Part shown: positions 38,798 to 53,978 of the stretch, one piece after another | Numbering within the stretch: the first letter of the stretch is position 1 | Layout of the letters: each line of letters opens with the position of its first letter | Origin: Corella eumyota | Taxonomy: Eukaryota > Chordata > Ascidiacea > Phlebobranchia > Corellidae | Assembly (NCBI GenBank): GCA_963082875.1 | Contig: OY720097.1 | Span: 12,780,501 to 12,844,500 of the forward strand | Length of the DNA stretch: 64,000 nucleotides | Reading direction: 5' to 3' | The notes under the pieces: model-generated | The model's input: the letters and a program-made list of their open reading frames with translations, nothing else | Told to the model about the DNA's origin: nothing | Databases searched by the model: none | Translations under genes and position numbers: made by a program

Positions 38798-39674
38798 TAC
38801 ATATTATTCAAAAAATAAATTTTAGATAGTTGTTTTTATTTTAAATTTTAACTGAATCCACATTCAAGCAACAAAATAAGAGATAGCCTTCTTTTGCTTT
38901 CTCGCAATTGATAAAGAAAAAAGGGCAAACTTTGCTACAAAATCATTGTGAAATTATGACGTCACCACTTGCCTATCTAATATTCTGTCATTTAATTTTT
39001 TTAGTTTTGAAGACTACTAAAGGCGTCGTTTTTTGCCTTACTGATAATTTGTTAATACTCGAATATTTATTAATACACAAAAACCACACAATTTTTGTAC
39101 CAAAGTTATGATACTTGAAAATATAACGTGACTTTTTTAATCTCCAAAATTCACGGGCAATTCAAATTTATTTTGTTTGTGGTTTATTAAAACAAAGTAA
39201 TGCACCTAAATTAAAATATTTCTAACAGAAATTTAACTTCACAAAAAGCAAGACGCTGGAAGGCTTCAATTTTGCTAAAAATAGTTTAAGTATACCACTA
39301 ACATAAATATTTTTAGAAGGTGTACAGAGAAGAAATATGCAAAGAAATAAAAAAAATTTGAAATTACATTTGAACCAAGTAAGTAACTTTTAGTAAAAAT
39401 ATCAAATAATAATTTTATATATATGCCTATTTCTTCAATAACTGTTGTTTTATGGTTTAGGTACAGTACAATACAGAACTTTGTACACATTTTATGCACA
39501 TTAAACTTTTAACTATCGGTAGCATTGAAATAATTTACAAAAACAAATAATATAAATAGGTCATCTAAATTGAATAAATACAAAGTGAGCAGTAAAAAGC
39601 AGCTTAAAACAATTAAATAGAACTACTTGGACTTGTGACAAAATCACAATCATTAAAGGTTTATTGTTTTTTAT
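38798..39674. other. Intergenic AT-rich DNA
   Basis: It holds the 5' flank of the UBL-protein gene and the 3' UTR of SEC23. No coding exon or RNA gene is supported. Confidence 0.5.
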
Positions 39675-42689
<3,015 letters not shown>

Positions 42690-44670
42690 TCATGACAATT
42701 GTAGTAGTAACACGGCAACCTCTGTTAAGGAGGCTGCTAATGGTTTCTCTTTTACGATTTCTTCCTCTATCTCCTCTACCAATTTGATGACTATCTCGTC
42801 ATTCGTTTTGGTTGACAGCTTTACCTTTTTTTTGGCTGCCTGTAATGTTGCATCATGCGGCCATTCGGCCTCCGTGAAGCGCCTCTTAATTGGACCAAGA
42901 TCCCCCATCTCAGTTGGCGCTTGAGACGCAGGGACATCTGGCCCCCGCCGGCAATGTCGTTGGTCAGGAAGAGGATCGCTCCCACCATCGTCTTCCCTTT
43001 TCTGGCCGCACCATGTAGCATGAAGTGCTGGCTTAGCCGTATGCCGTCTTCATTCGGATTCCTTATTTCAAGGGCGGCATCGACTAAGCCAACTTTTAGG
43101 TCGAAGTTTGGCATTTGTTGTCCATCGCTTTTGATATTTTTCTTGCTTCGTGTTGTTTGCTAGTGGTATCCAAAAGTTGTCTACTATTAAGCTGATAGTT
43201 TTCGCCTTTATATTGGACGTTTCCATCTCCCTTTTTTCAATCGAACTAATTTCGAATCTATTCTCATTGGTTAATAAACACGCCAAGTCAACGGTGGAAA
43301 CCAAATTCTATTTCTACTGTTGTGATATATGGGATTGACATCACGTTATCTGATTTGGTAGCATCAGCTGCATACTTTGCTTTTAATAGATCCTTTTTGA
43401 TTGTGTCTGCGTAAACATGCATTTGCGTTAGCATTGCTTTGCAGATTGGTGTCTCTAATCCCGCTATGTCGTACCAGGGTGTGACTGAGTTTAATTGGGC
43501 TGTCATGTTTGTTGTTGCCCCAACTCCTGATAAATCACAGCCTGATATATGGCTGTCTCTTCGGAGTAATTTCATTGGTATGTCCATGAAGTCGTCCCGT
43601 AGTTCAAATCGTTTGGTGCAGTTGTTGCATAGCAGTGGTTCCTCGTCTATAGCTGTTGCCCAGTGAGTTTGTCATTGTTTGGTGCCCGACATCAAAACTT
43701 TTCTTGTTTAATGCGCTGTTCATATCCCATGCTATATCTAGGAATACTCTGGGTTTGATTGCTCCATCGGCAGTGATGCGGTTCATTTCTGTTATTGGCC
43801 ATAATTGGATGTTCCAATTTTTCACCCTGAACATATCATAGCCCGACATGTCTGTCAACACGTTACTGGTTCCTCCTGTTATCCCATGCCTGATATAGCC
43901 TCCCTGCGTGTAGAAGGGCCATCGGTTTCCTGTGTGACTGCTGCTATTGTTTATTCCTATTTCCATTTGCCTGGTTTGTACTGCGCTGCTTGGGCTGCCC
44001 TCCGCCATAGCCTTCTGTGCCCACCACTTTTGCCATTGGCTCTCCTTCTGTTGAGTCCTTCTGACTCATGATTTCTTTAAAAAATTTTTCGTCTGGTTGC
44101 AATAGCTGTCTCAATCCATTTGAATCCAGTCCCACCGACTGTGCGTCGCGTTCAAAGGCAGCTTTCTTGTACTTGTTGACTTGTCTTTTGGCCCCCCAAG
44201 ATAATTTCGCTCTCTTAGGAAGCTCTTCTCCCTCTTTTGCAATTGACGGAGCAAGTAGGCGTTTTGCCCGAAAGAAAGTATTAATAGAAGTGCTAGCAAC
44301 GCCAGGGATATTACCTGTATGATAAATAAGTTCTTCGTCTGCGTCGTTGTAATTAGTGTAAGCTCTCTGACCCAACTCACTATATCCAGCGTCGTGTTGT
44401 TTGCAAGCTGCATCTTACTCTGAGTTTGCAGTGCCAAGCTCGTTAAAAGGTCCACAGTGAGGATATCCTGGTATAGTCCAACCTCCTAACTCTCTAGTTG
44501 CTTTATGCTGCTTCTCCGGTGGTGGCATGGTATATATAACCCTATTTCAGTTTCCCGACATGGCTTCACTAATTTCCCGTAAAATTTTGGCGCGTCTATC
44601 GGTCGTTTCGCCCACGTCTGACTCTCCTATAAGACATAACTAAACCCTTTATGTACTATAGGAGAATCAG
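42690..44670 (-). mobile_element. Broken virus-like stretch, possibly an endogenised small DNA virus capsid region
   Basis: About 1.9 kb of minus-strand protein-like sequence without introns, flanked by AT-rich host DNA and clearly richer in GC. Its parts are a basic, Lys/Arg/Ala-rich N-terminal portion, a central beta-type portion rich in Gly, Asn, Trp and Tyr, and a charged C-terminal portion. Size and composition are like the structural gene of a small non-enveloped DNA virus. A parvovirus-like origin is my first guess, but I recognise no diagnostic motif. It is broken, with roughly four to six interruptions. No replication gene was seen nearby. A 22-nucleotide imperfect inverted repeat (44618-44670) lies at the 5' side of the coding part and may be part of an old terminal structure. 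Moderate decay suggests an insertion that is neither very young nor ancient. A rapidly evolving host gene is the alternative. Confidence 0.4.
44618..44670 (+). repeat. Imperfect inverted repeat beside the virus-like stretch
   Basis: Arms 44618-44639 and 44649-44670 pair over 22 positions with three mismatches (ctga-tctcctata core), with a nine-base loop. It may be a remnant of a terminal hairpin or a chance foldback in the DDX56 upstream region. Confidence 0.65.
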
Positions 44671-45025
44671 TGTTGCGTGACGTCATAGAACGCGCCGCTC
44701 GCGGTTTGGGCGACTTTATCCTCAATTTGTCCTCAAATTGAACTTTTAAAGCTTTCGCTTGGAGGCGATAGTTAATTTAATTATGACGTCATTTCAGATT
44801 TTAAAAAATTTGGTGGCACATTTGCCATACTTAGGTTATAACGCCTTGTTAAATTCGGGCGTGCGAAATTAATACAGAGCCACACAATTTAAGTAGTCAA
44901 ACAAAATTAGGTTTATTGTAAAATATATTGAATTTTTTTATCTGAAGTAATATTATAAAATTAATCAAAATAGATTTTATACACAGACGGACTGATAAAA
45001 ACTTAATTTAAACGCCACAAACAAA

Positions 45026-48000
45026 ATGTTAGAACCAGAAAAGAAAATACAATTCCACGAAATGGGATTGGATAACCGATTGCTAAAAGTAAGTTTGTAT
45101 ACCTTAATTTTAAATATAAAATTATTCTAACATTTTAAATTTTTTTTAGGCCATTGCAAGTTTGGGTTGGGCTGAACCAACTCTTATTCAAGAAAAAGCA
45201 ATTCCATTAGCTCTCGATGGTAAAGATATTTTGTCTCGAGCAAGAACTGGTTCGGGTAAAACAGCAGCATATGCAATTCCAGTGATTCAAAAAATTTTGC
45301 AATCAAAAAAGACCTTGACCATTAACGACGAAAAAGGTAATTTATGGTTTTTTAATTGTTGAACCTTTTTTTAAACTTTAAAAATTCATTTGTTCAGTTT
45401 TAATTTAAAAAAATAGTACATATATATTATTTAAAATGTAAATTATATATGGTCTTGTGTATAAACATGTTAAAAATGTATTTTGTTGGTGTTTCAATTT
45501 GTATTACGTTAAATTTTAACTGCATTTTTTCTATAATCAATTGTGATATTACATATGTGTTTATTTATATATATATGTTAAAGCTAAAATAAAAAATAAA
45601 AGAGTATGCTCTAGAATTTTAAGCAGACTTTTCTTAAACAAAAAATTTTTTTACAATTTCTAATTTCTAGAACAAAAAACAAATACTTTGGTCCTTGTTC
45701 CTTCCCGGGAATTGTCAGGTCAAGCAACTTCAATGATTAAATCTTTAACAGAATTTTGTGCACGAGATATCCAATGTGTTGATGTATCTGTACAGGCAGA
45801 TCCCAAGTTGTTAAGGTCTGTTGTTGATAAATTAATTAAAATATTTAAAAAATCTAGTGAAAATTGCTCTTATGGAATAACATTAAAAAATATAAACCAA
45901 AATCAAGCATCATTGAGTGCATTGATTTTGCGTTAATAAAAACTTGAAGTTTGTTAATGTTTTGTTATACGAAACTAGTGCTGGCAAAACATCTCAGCAA
46001 ATGTTACACTTGTGTTCTTTGTATTTATATCTATGAAATATACTGGATCAAATGTATATATATCGATTGCTATCTATTTAATAACCTTTAGATCCATTTA
46101 TTCCATTTGATCTGTATTGTTGACATATTATGTTAGTTAAGTTCACCAAAATACCCTTTAAATGTACTCTAAAGTTTATTTTTTTTAATTTTAGACCAAT
46201 CCTTGTCAGTCATCCAGATATTGTTGTGGGGACCCCAAGTCGCATATTAGGACAAATAAAAGCTGGAAATTTAAATATTTCAGACTCTCTGCAGTGGTTA
46301 GTTATAGACGAAGCTGACATTTTGTTTTCGTTTGGATACCAAGATGACCTGAAAAGTTTGTTGGCGTTTTTTCCAAACAATTATCAGGCTTTCATAATGT
46401 CAGCAACATTCAGTGAAGTAAGTATTTGGTTTATTAAAAAGGATCACTTTACATTTCTCAAAAAAATTCTCGAACTTTGCTGTCTTAGGTCATTTTCTCT
46501 TGTATTTGACTGTACTGCGTAATCTCTTTTCTTCTCTCTTGTATCTTACGGCCCTACCTTATTTTCTCTTGTACAATACGGGCCTAGCAGGCTCTCTCTC
46601 GTACTTTACGGTTCTAAGATTTTCCAAGAACCGTTAAGTACAAGTGATCCATAAAAATATATTTTGTGTTAACTTTCATATGTATTCGTATAAGATTTAT
46701 ATATATTTTTATATGGCATATATGTTTTTAACACAATTTTTTTCCTTTATTACTATAAATATATTTATGACTCAATGCTTCGTACATATTATGCAAATTA
46801 TTAAAACATTTTTTTAGGACCTCGATGCTTTAAAGAAACTGATTTTACACAACCCAGTCACACTTAATTTGAATGACAGCCAGCTTCCGATGGACGACAA
46901 GTTAACACAATATCATGTATTGTGTGATACAGAAGATGATAAATATTTACTTATTTACGCTTTAATTAAACTCAAGTTAATACGTGGAAAATCTCTTTTG
47001 TTTGTTAATTCCATTAATACTTCATACAGGTAAAAATTAAAGTTATTTTTTAAATATGTAAATGTCAATTTTAAATATTAGTTGTATAATTTCAATATTT
47101 TTTTAGGTTAAAACTATTTCTTGAGCAGTTTTCAGTTTTTTGTTGTGTCTTAAATTCAGAGCTTCCAGTGAACACTAGATGTCATGTCGTAGAACAATAT
47201 AATCAGGTACAATCATTTTCCTAATGTCTTTATTAACATGGTATACAATATTATACACTTAGTACTGGGTATACTGATTTTTGACCTTAGTTTTTCTTTT
47301 TAATTCAATTATTTTGGTTTAACTTGCATAGCAGCCTACCTTGGCAATAGTGATTCTGTATGTTTTAATGTTCTGGATTACTGAACAACATTAACTTATT
47401 TTTTACAGGGTTTGTATGACATTATAATTGCAACTGATGAAAGTACTCTAATACCAACCTCATCAAAAAGTGATCAAACCAATTCACAGGAAAAAGTAAA
47501 AAAGACTGGAAAGAGAAAGTAAGTGGAACATTTTTGAAATTTGACTGGACAATGTTATTAAATTTAATTTTTTTTTTCAGAAAAAAGAAACAGGCAAAGG
47601 CCAAGGAGTATGGTGTTTCCAGAGGAATCGATTTTCAGAATGTAACAAATGTGTTAAATTTTGATTTTCCTACTTCAGTCGAGGCATATATTCACCGTGT
47701 TGGAAGGTAAAGTAAAACTAGGAGCAATATAACCATCATTCACTAATCAAACTAATATTACATTCGACATAAAACCTTCAGAGATTTCTGTTTATGTAGT
47801 CATTTTTTAATATTTTTAAAAGTCGTTAAACTTTTACTGCAATTGCCTATCTATGATACAAGTAAGTTTCTTTTTTTGTACATTGTGCTTAACCACATTA
47901 TGTAATGTATTATTTGTACCCTTACCATTAGAACTGCCCGTGGTGATAAGGCAGGGACAGCTTTATCATTTGTTGTTTCAAATGAATTAGCAATTTTAAA

Positions 48001-48664
48001 GACGGCTCAGAAGCAACTCTCTCACCAAGGTGATGATGATTCACCCTTGAAACCTTATCAATTTAAAATGGATGAAATTGAAGGGTTTAGATATCGCTGC
48101 AAGGTAGAAAATTAAGTTTTTTTACTTAAAATTTTGTATTTTGATTAAGGCTTGTGACCAAAAAATATTTATTCTATTTAAAATATGTATTAAATTTTTA
48201 CTAACTATGAATTATCTTCACCTCTAACTTAGGATGCTATACGAGCTGTTACTAAAATTGCAATTAGGGAAGCTAGAATTAAAGAAGTCAGAACCGAAAT
48301 GCTCAACTCTGAAAAGTTAAAAACTTACTTTGAGGAAAATCCCAACGACTTGAGTGTTCTTCGCCATGACGCTATTTCAAGACCTATGAAGGTCAAAAGA
48401 CACATGAAGAATGTCCCCGATTATTTAAGTAAGATTTTTGTACTTCAAATTTAATATTTTAAATATAAATACTTGAAATTGTAATGAATTTGTATTTTAG
48501 TTCCCCCCACGTTAAAAGGTATGTACACTGGCAAAACTGTACAAAAGAGAAGACGACCTATGCCTAATGATTCTGACAACAAAAGACCAAAAGGTGGAAA
48601 ATTGAATCCCAAGTACAAAAAACAGAGAGAAAATCCACTTAAAAGCTTTAAATATGTGAAATAA
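45026..48664 (+). CDS. DDX56: DEAD-box RNA helicase DDX56 (yeast Dbp9 orthologue)
   Basis: DDX56 acts in the nucleolus in 60S ribosomal subunit assembly. Eleven exons (45026-45088, 45150-45336, 45671-45815, 46195-46417, 46818-47029, 47107-47206, 47409-47518, 47581-47706, 47932-48103, 48233-48428, 48501-48664) give about 565 residues (human 547). Helicase marks seen are the Q motif ([14 protein letters not shown]), motif [37 protein letters not shown] (motif II), SATF (motif III), the GIDFQNV motif and the HRVGRTARG motif. A Lys-rich insertion ([12 protein letters not shown]) inside the second RecA domain is characteristic of the DDX56 group. The C-terminus is basic, as expected for an rRNA-binding tail. 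A small inverted-repeat element lies in the fourth intron. Confidence 0.95.
46441..46650 (+). mobile_element. Likely MITE-type element in a DDX56 intron
   Basis: The 210-base stretch begins ggatcacttta and ends tacaagtgatcc, which are inverted repeats of one another. Inside are three or four degenerate copies of a unit of about 30-40 bases built on ctcttgtact-tacgg. No coding capacity is present. The flanks share short A/T-rich bases but no exact target duplication was defined. It looks like a non-autonomous DNA transposon with internal subrepeats, lying wholly in an intron. Confidence 0.6.
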
Positions 48665-48778
48665 ATTAATTTGGTGCAAAAGGAATAAAGAATCATAAAT
48701 ATGAGTCTTCTAAAATAAAAATAAAATATTTCATGATTATGATTCTATTTGCAAATCACATAGAAAATAGATATTAAT

Positions 48779-50478
48779 TTAGGTTTCGGATTTTGATTTA
48801 TTTTGAATAACATTATATTGTTCTGTGATGTTTTTGGCTTGCAGTATTGTTGGCATGTCAATCATCTGGCCTTCAAAAGTAAAGACACCCTAAAATTATA
48901 ACAAGAAATGACATCAAAAAACCTTACCACTATCTTAAGTATTTACAGTAACCCATACCAATACCTAAATGTAAATGAATGGGGAAAAGTAAATTAAGCT
49001 AGCTTACTTCTTTTGATTTTTCGTAAGCTTCTAGAAGATTTTTTGCCCAAGTAACCTTATCTGGACTTGGCAAAAATGACTCCTGGACAATTGGTATTTG
49101 ATTTGGATGAATAATTTGCTTTCCGTTAAAACCCATGTTAGCTCCCTCGATGGATTGTTTTCGTAAACCAACGTCATCTAAATAAAATAAGTCTTATTAC
49201 ATTTTTGTATAAAACATATTTTTGGCTGGAAATATAATTGAGCATTGCTTTTTTACCCTTGTAATCAATATAGACCATATCAATGGCATGCAGATGATAT
49301 GCTTTAGCTGTGGTTACAATTTTCTGTCTTGCATATAAAAGTTCATTAGAGTCCTGGGATCTACTAATCCCAATATCTGCACAAAAATCATCAGAACCAA
49401 ATATGACTCCGGATATTTTAGTGCGCGAGGTACTTGCAGAACAGGCACCAATTCCAGCTTCTATAATTTCCTAAACATTTATTTTGAAATTGTTTTAAAA
49501 TAATACTAAAGCAATTTTTTATGTAGATTAATATATCTTTTTTTTAATTTTAAAATTTAATTTTTTTCTTTAAACAAAAGTGATAAAATTTTGTCACCAA
49601 CCTTTAGGTTTATTAAACCCTGAGCAGTTTCTGTCATTAAAATAATATGTACACAAGGGTGTTGAGGTTTATGGCATGATTCTGTGAATTTTTGGTTGAT
49701 CAGATCACAAAACTGGAATGTAAAATTGAAAAATAACTAGTGTTTGTCAGTTAAAGCCTAAGTGGTTTTACAAAATTTTGGTTGAATAATTTGTTAAAAC
49801 TTTGAAAAAGTTTTATTGATTTACCATTTTTAACTCTTGATGTTTGTTGATTTTTGGAACAACAATGGTAGAAGGTAGTTTGATTAATTTAGAAATACTT
49901 TTGACATCTTCTTCCATTAATCCACTGTTTGGTGAATTTACACGAACACCCAACTGGCCTGTAAATTTACTTTCAATTTCAGAATAAACCTCAAAAATTG
50001 TGGATCTTGCAGCTTCTTTCCTTGAAATAAATAAAATTTAAATAAGTAAGTATTTTATTTTGAATATCAATTTTAAAAAAATTCTATTTTGAGAGTTGTA
50101 AATTAGAAATATTCTATTTAATGTTTTTCCTTACTTTTCCATTGCCACACCATCTTCACAGTCCAGTACCACGAAATCGGCTTCAAGTGTTGGTATTTTT
50201 TCAATTTTTCTTTTATCATGGCCTGGAACGTATAACAAAGCCCGTCTTGGGGGATGGACGTTGCTTTGTGAATCTGCTAGTCTTCTTAATGCACTGTGAA
50301 GCCTTCGATTATGTATTTTTATATTTGTTTCGTTTATCTTTGCGAAACATGATTTATTATTGTCGGTTTTGCGTTTTGATGTTTGCGAGTTGCACAATTG
50401 TACTAAAGTTCGAGATACTGGCTTTACAATTGCACATTCTTTGGTTAAAAGCGTTTTGGTAAACAATTTGTAAAACAT
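48779..50478 (-). CDS. CLYBL: Citramalyl-CoA lyase, mitochondrial (CLYBL)
   Basis: CLYBL splits citramalyl-CoA to acetyl-CoA and pyruvate in the C5-dicarboxylate (itaconate) disposal route that protects B12-dependent methylmalonyl-CoA mutase. Exons (50135-50478, 49825-50020, 49602-49712, 49257-49470, 49008-49177, 48779-48889) give about 381 residues. The first 60 or so residues are basic and Ser/Thr-rich (MFYKLFTKTLLTKECAIVKP), consistent with a mitochondrial presequence. CitE-family marks are RRALLYVPGHDKRKIEK, DFVVLDCEDGVA (metal-binding acid), GVRVNSP, MTETAQGLINL, GSDDFCADIG and GANMGFNGKQIIHPNQI. It is tail-to-tail with DDX56; the stops are 114 bases apart, so the 3' UTRs probably overlap. 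Confidence 0.94.
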
Positions 50479-51256
50479 ATTAATTAGTTCTAAATAATCA
50501 TAAACAAACTCTTGTTGTGTTCTTTAATTGGGGGATTTTTATAGTTAAGCTCACAATGGTTCGGGATAGTTCTGCGTAATTTATGATAAAAATCAAAACG
50601 GGATTTTTTTTCCTTACATAAAATCAAGTTTTTATATATGTTTTTTAAGGAGTTTCCTAATATCAGAAGCTACTGTTGGAAGCCAACTTATTGTTTTGGG
50701 TAGTTTTAAGTATAGGAAGTAGTTAAATTGCAGTTTTAAAATAAAACATTTTTATAATATCCTTTTTTGATAAGAGTTTTTTTGTATTTGTTTTTTTACA
50801 AAATATCTTGTAACGATTTTGTTTTTGTTTGTTTTATAGCGAACTGTAAGGATGTTGTGAGACAAAAATAATTTCACTTTTATTGACAAATCATAACCAA
50901 TCGGTTTGTTTATTAATCATAATTTGTGATGCTTTAAAGTTAATAGGTTTATTGTGACGAAGATATAGTAAATATCCGGTTAGGTACGTAAAAGAGATAA
51001 CAAAAAATAGGCGAGTATGTCAAATAAGTGCACAGTGTGTATCTGCTAAGCAGTGGTAATTAGTTGCATGCAGAAATCAGGATGAAGATATGACGCATTA
51101 GTAATGCTGTAATAGCAACACATTTTGTAATCATGCAGAGGATACCGACTTGTTTTCATTATGCCGACGTATATTTGATAGCATAGATCGATTCTTTATA
51201 TTGAGTCTAGCAGGTGTTAATTCATAAATTTTATTTAGAAAGTAAGACGACACACT
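50479..51256. other. Divergent intergenic region between CLYBL and the TSR gene
   Basis: This stretch holds the 5' ends of both genes. No exon, TATA box or RNA gene stands out. The sequence is AT-rich with T-runs. Confidence 0.45.
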
Positions 51257-53641
51257 ATGAACTTGATATCAAATATACGCCGGTCTGTTTTACACCTTAC
51301 ACTATGGATGACTTTTTTATGGGATTTAGGCCTTGGCGACCAGTCACCAAATTTCAAACAAGGATGTAAGGTTTGCGAGGGGAGTTGGGGTAGTTGGAAT
51401 AAATGGAGCGAATGTGCAGGAGGGATGTGTAACGAAAAGCCAGGAAGGTATATTAATCGGTTCAAGATATTGTAAAATATCGCTATATTTTTACGCATTA
51501 CGTTATCTAATTACATGTCTAGTTGCTACATGACCTTTAACATTAAGTTTGTTTATATTTACAAACAGTTCTGTAATTATATTGTAGAATGACACGCATG
51601 CGTCCATGTTTAATCGAAGACAGTAATGTATGTAATGAAAGAGTGTCTAAGAGCTGTGTAAACGATTATTCCTGCATTGGAGATTGGGGAAAATGGAGTG
51701 AATGGAGTAAATGCGCGATAAACAAAAGGTAATTATCAAGTTATTGGAAACGACATTTCTTATCTTACCGCATTGGTACAAGTTTGAGTGCGGGAGGTAA
51801 AACACACAAAAATAAATAATATTTTACACAATATTTAGGAATATGTTTGTTAGAATAAAAATCAAACAGTGGTAACACTCACCCACCCTATTAAAAAAGG
51901 GTGTAATTACGACATTTGTAATGAATGTGTACACATTCATGCTAAAAAAAACATGTGATTTAAATGTAACAAACTATGGATATAAGTTGCAATAGTGGTG
52001 CAATAAAAATGCCCTTGTGAAAAGCGCTTATGCATTCCAACTTTAGTATACACGGAAATGATTAAGGTTGCGTCGCATCCTCGTATTGCGCACTACAGTA
52101 TAACAACCTTGTGACATTTTCATATAGGCTTAAATAGATATGTTATAGTTACAGCACGGAATGTAAGTATTCGTTAGTGCACCCGAAAGTGAGATTCAAA
52201 CTACGTCACTTTATAACTGAGTTATTTTGATTTTCTTTCAGCTTTGTTGTACATACATTGCCATGAATAAATCTCACGCGTTTCCCTTATTCGTTTCCTA
52301 TTGTTTATTTTTGGCACATTTACAAATACACGTTTGTTCAAGTGTTTATATTAAGAACAAATAATGTTCAAAACAAAAAATCATGCACCACATCAAAAGA
52401 AAAATTTATTGATTGTAACACTTGGAAACAACTTGTTTTTATATTGTAAGAAAATGATGGGTTTATTTATAAACACCTTAGGTTTGTTTGTTGAATGGAA
52501 TATAGGTAATACTTGGAATAAATGAATCGCATAAAAATACAAGTCATTGAAACGAAATTACCGCGAAATTAGTAAAAACCACAATGGTATTACTTATTTC
52601 CGCTAGATACAATTTATACACCAGTACTAGCTCCAATAACAATCTTGAATGCTTATAAAATTTTTGTCATATAACAATACAATTATTAATTAGATCAGAA
52701 AAATGTGAAAAAATAAGAACACGAAAATGTGGTGTATATAATGACGTGGACGCATCTCTCTGTGCCGGTGGGAGTTCCTATTCCAGTGAAAACGCTTCCT
52801 GTGGTAACTCCAACTGTTCTCCGCCAACTCACCCGATTGTTAAGGTATGTCACGTGACTAAACGTCATTTAGAATTTAAACCAAGGTAATTGGTTAAAAA
52901 GGCTAATGAATGGCCTCCTTGTTTTTAACCTTTCGAACAGTTAGGTAATTTAAATATTTTATTTAGGGAAAAAGCATTCCACCCGAAAAATCTAACATCA
53001 GAAATACAACCAAAGTTACAATACTAAGATCGCAAAACAACCATAACCCGGACGACGTTAAAAAACAGCAACAGAAAATCTTTGTTATAGTTGGTGCTGG
53101 TGTCGGGGGATTGGTAGCATGTGGGTTTATACTTTTTTTCGTCGTTCACATACGTAATAAAAACAATCCTGTAGCGGGCGGTAGATACACAAAGGCTGGA
53201 AAACTAAGGTGCGTTAGCCACAGTAGTTCTGCTACAGAAGGGTATTCCAGCTCGGGAATAACTTCACCATCGACCGAAGTGTTTGAGTTTACTTTAAATG
53301 ATTTACCAGTTCGTGAGCTGGGCTCAAGAAGTGGTTCAAATGTTTCCGCGAACAACGAGTTTACGTTTCTTAGACGGGAAGACAGAAGCTTAACTCGAGA
53401 TGCCGGCCATACAAACCGCCAGGAAAATATATACTGGGAAATAAACGATTCCAGGCGCAAATCTATGACCTCACGACCTTACAGTTTCGCAGAAGAGCTC
53501 CCGCTATCGAAAAAATTAGCAGGCTCGAAACACATTGGTAAACAACAACCTCAAATAACCGCACCATGTAACAGTAACCAAACAGCTCACGGCGAACGGT
53601 TAGTAGTGGATAACATTCTTTACACCGGATTTTCTGTTTAA
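51257..53641 (+). CDS. Single-pass membrane protein with thrombospondin type 1 repeats
   Basis: Exons 51257-51447, 51588-51728, 52694-52844 and 52967-53641 join in phase to 385 residues. A hydrophobic N-terminus (VLHLTLWMTFLWDLGLG) is a likely signal peptide. Two TSR-like modules begin with WGSWNKWSEC and WGKWSEWSKC. The WxxW signature suits C-mannosylation, and cysteines follow in TSR spacing (RKCGV, SLCAGG, ASCGNSNCS). A Pro/Asn-rich stalk precedes one membrane helix (IFVIVGAGVGGLVACGFILFF, about residues 250-270). A cytoplasmic tail of about 115 residues, rich in Ser, Arg and Thr, ends in NILYTGFSV. I do not recognise a named orthologue. An adhesion or guidance-type receptor role is inference from TSR content. 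Confidence 0.75.
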
Positions 53642-53978
53642 TGAATGACAAATATTGTATTAAAATGTGTTTTAGAAACTCAAGTGTCATGTTATGAGCG
53701 TTAATTTTGATAAAAAGAACTTTTTGCGTTGTCTGTACTTGGCTCTTTTATGCGCATTTTTTCTTCAACTTATAAACCTTTTTTAAGATTTGTACATAAG
53801 TTTAAATCTTTTAATGCGAATTGAAAGGTTTTTATTCTTTTAAACAAATGAAAGAACTTGAATAAAACAAACACTGTATTAAAACGAATTTGTATTTTAC
53901 AATCTAATTATATTCATATATGGTCGCAGGTCAAATTTAATTTCAAGTTTTTTTATAAAAAAAAAAATAAACATTTTT
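53642..53978. other. Short spacer between convergent genes
   Basis: AT-rich 3' flanks of the TSR gene and the MARVEL-type gene. No feature was seen beyond aataaa-like words. Confidence 0.5.

Noticed and set aside
51235-51533. Minus-strand and second plus-strand frames over the first TSR exon
   Set aside because: The chosen frame alone continues in phase into the next exons and carries the TSR signature.
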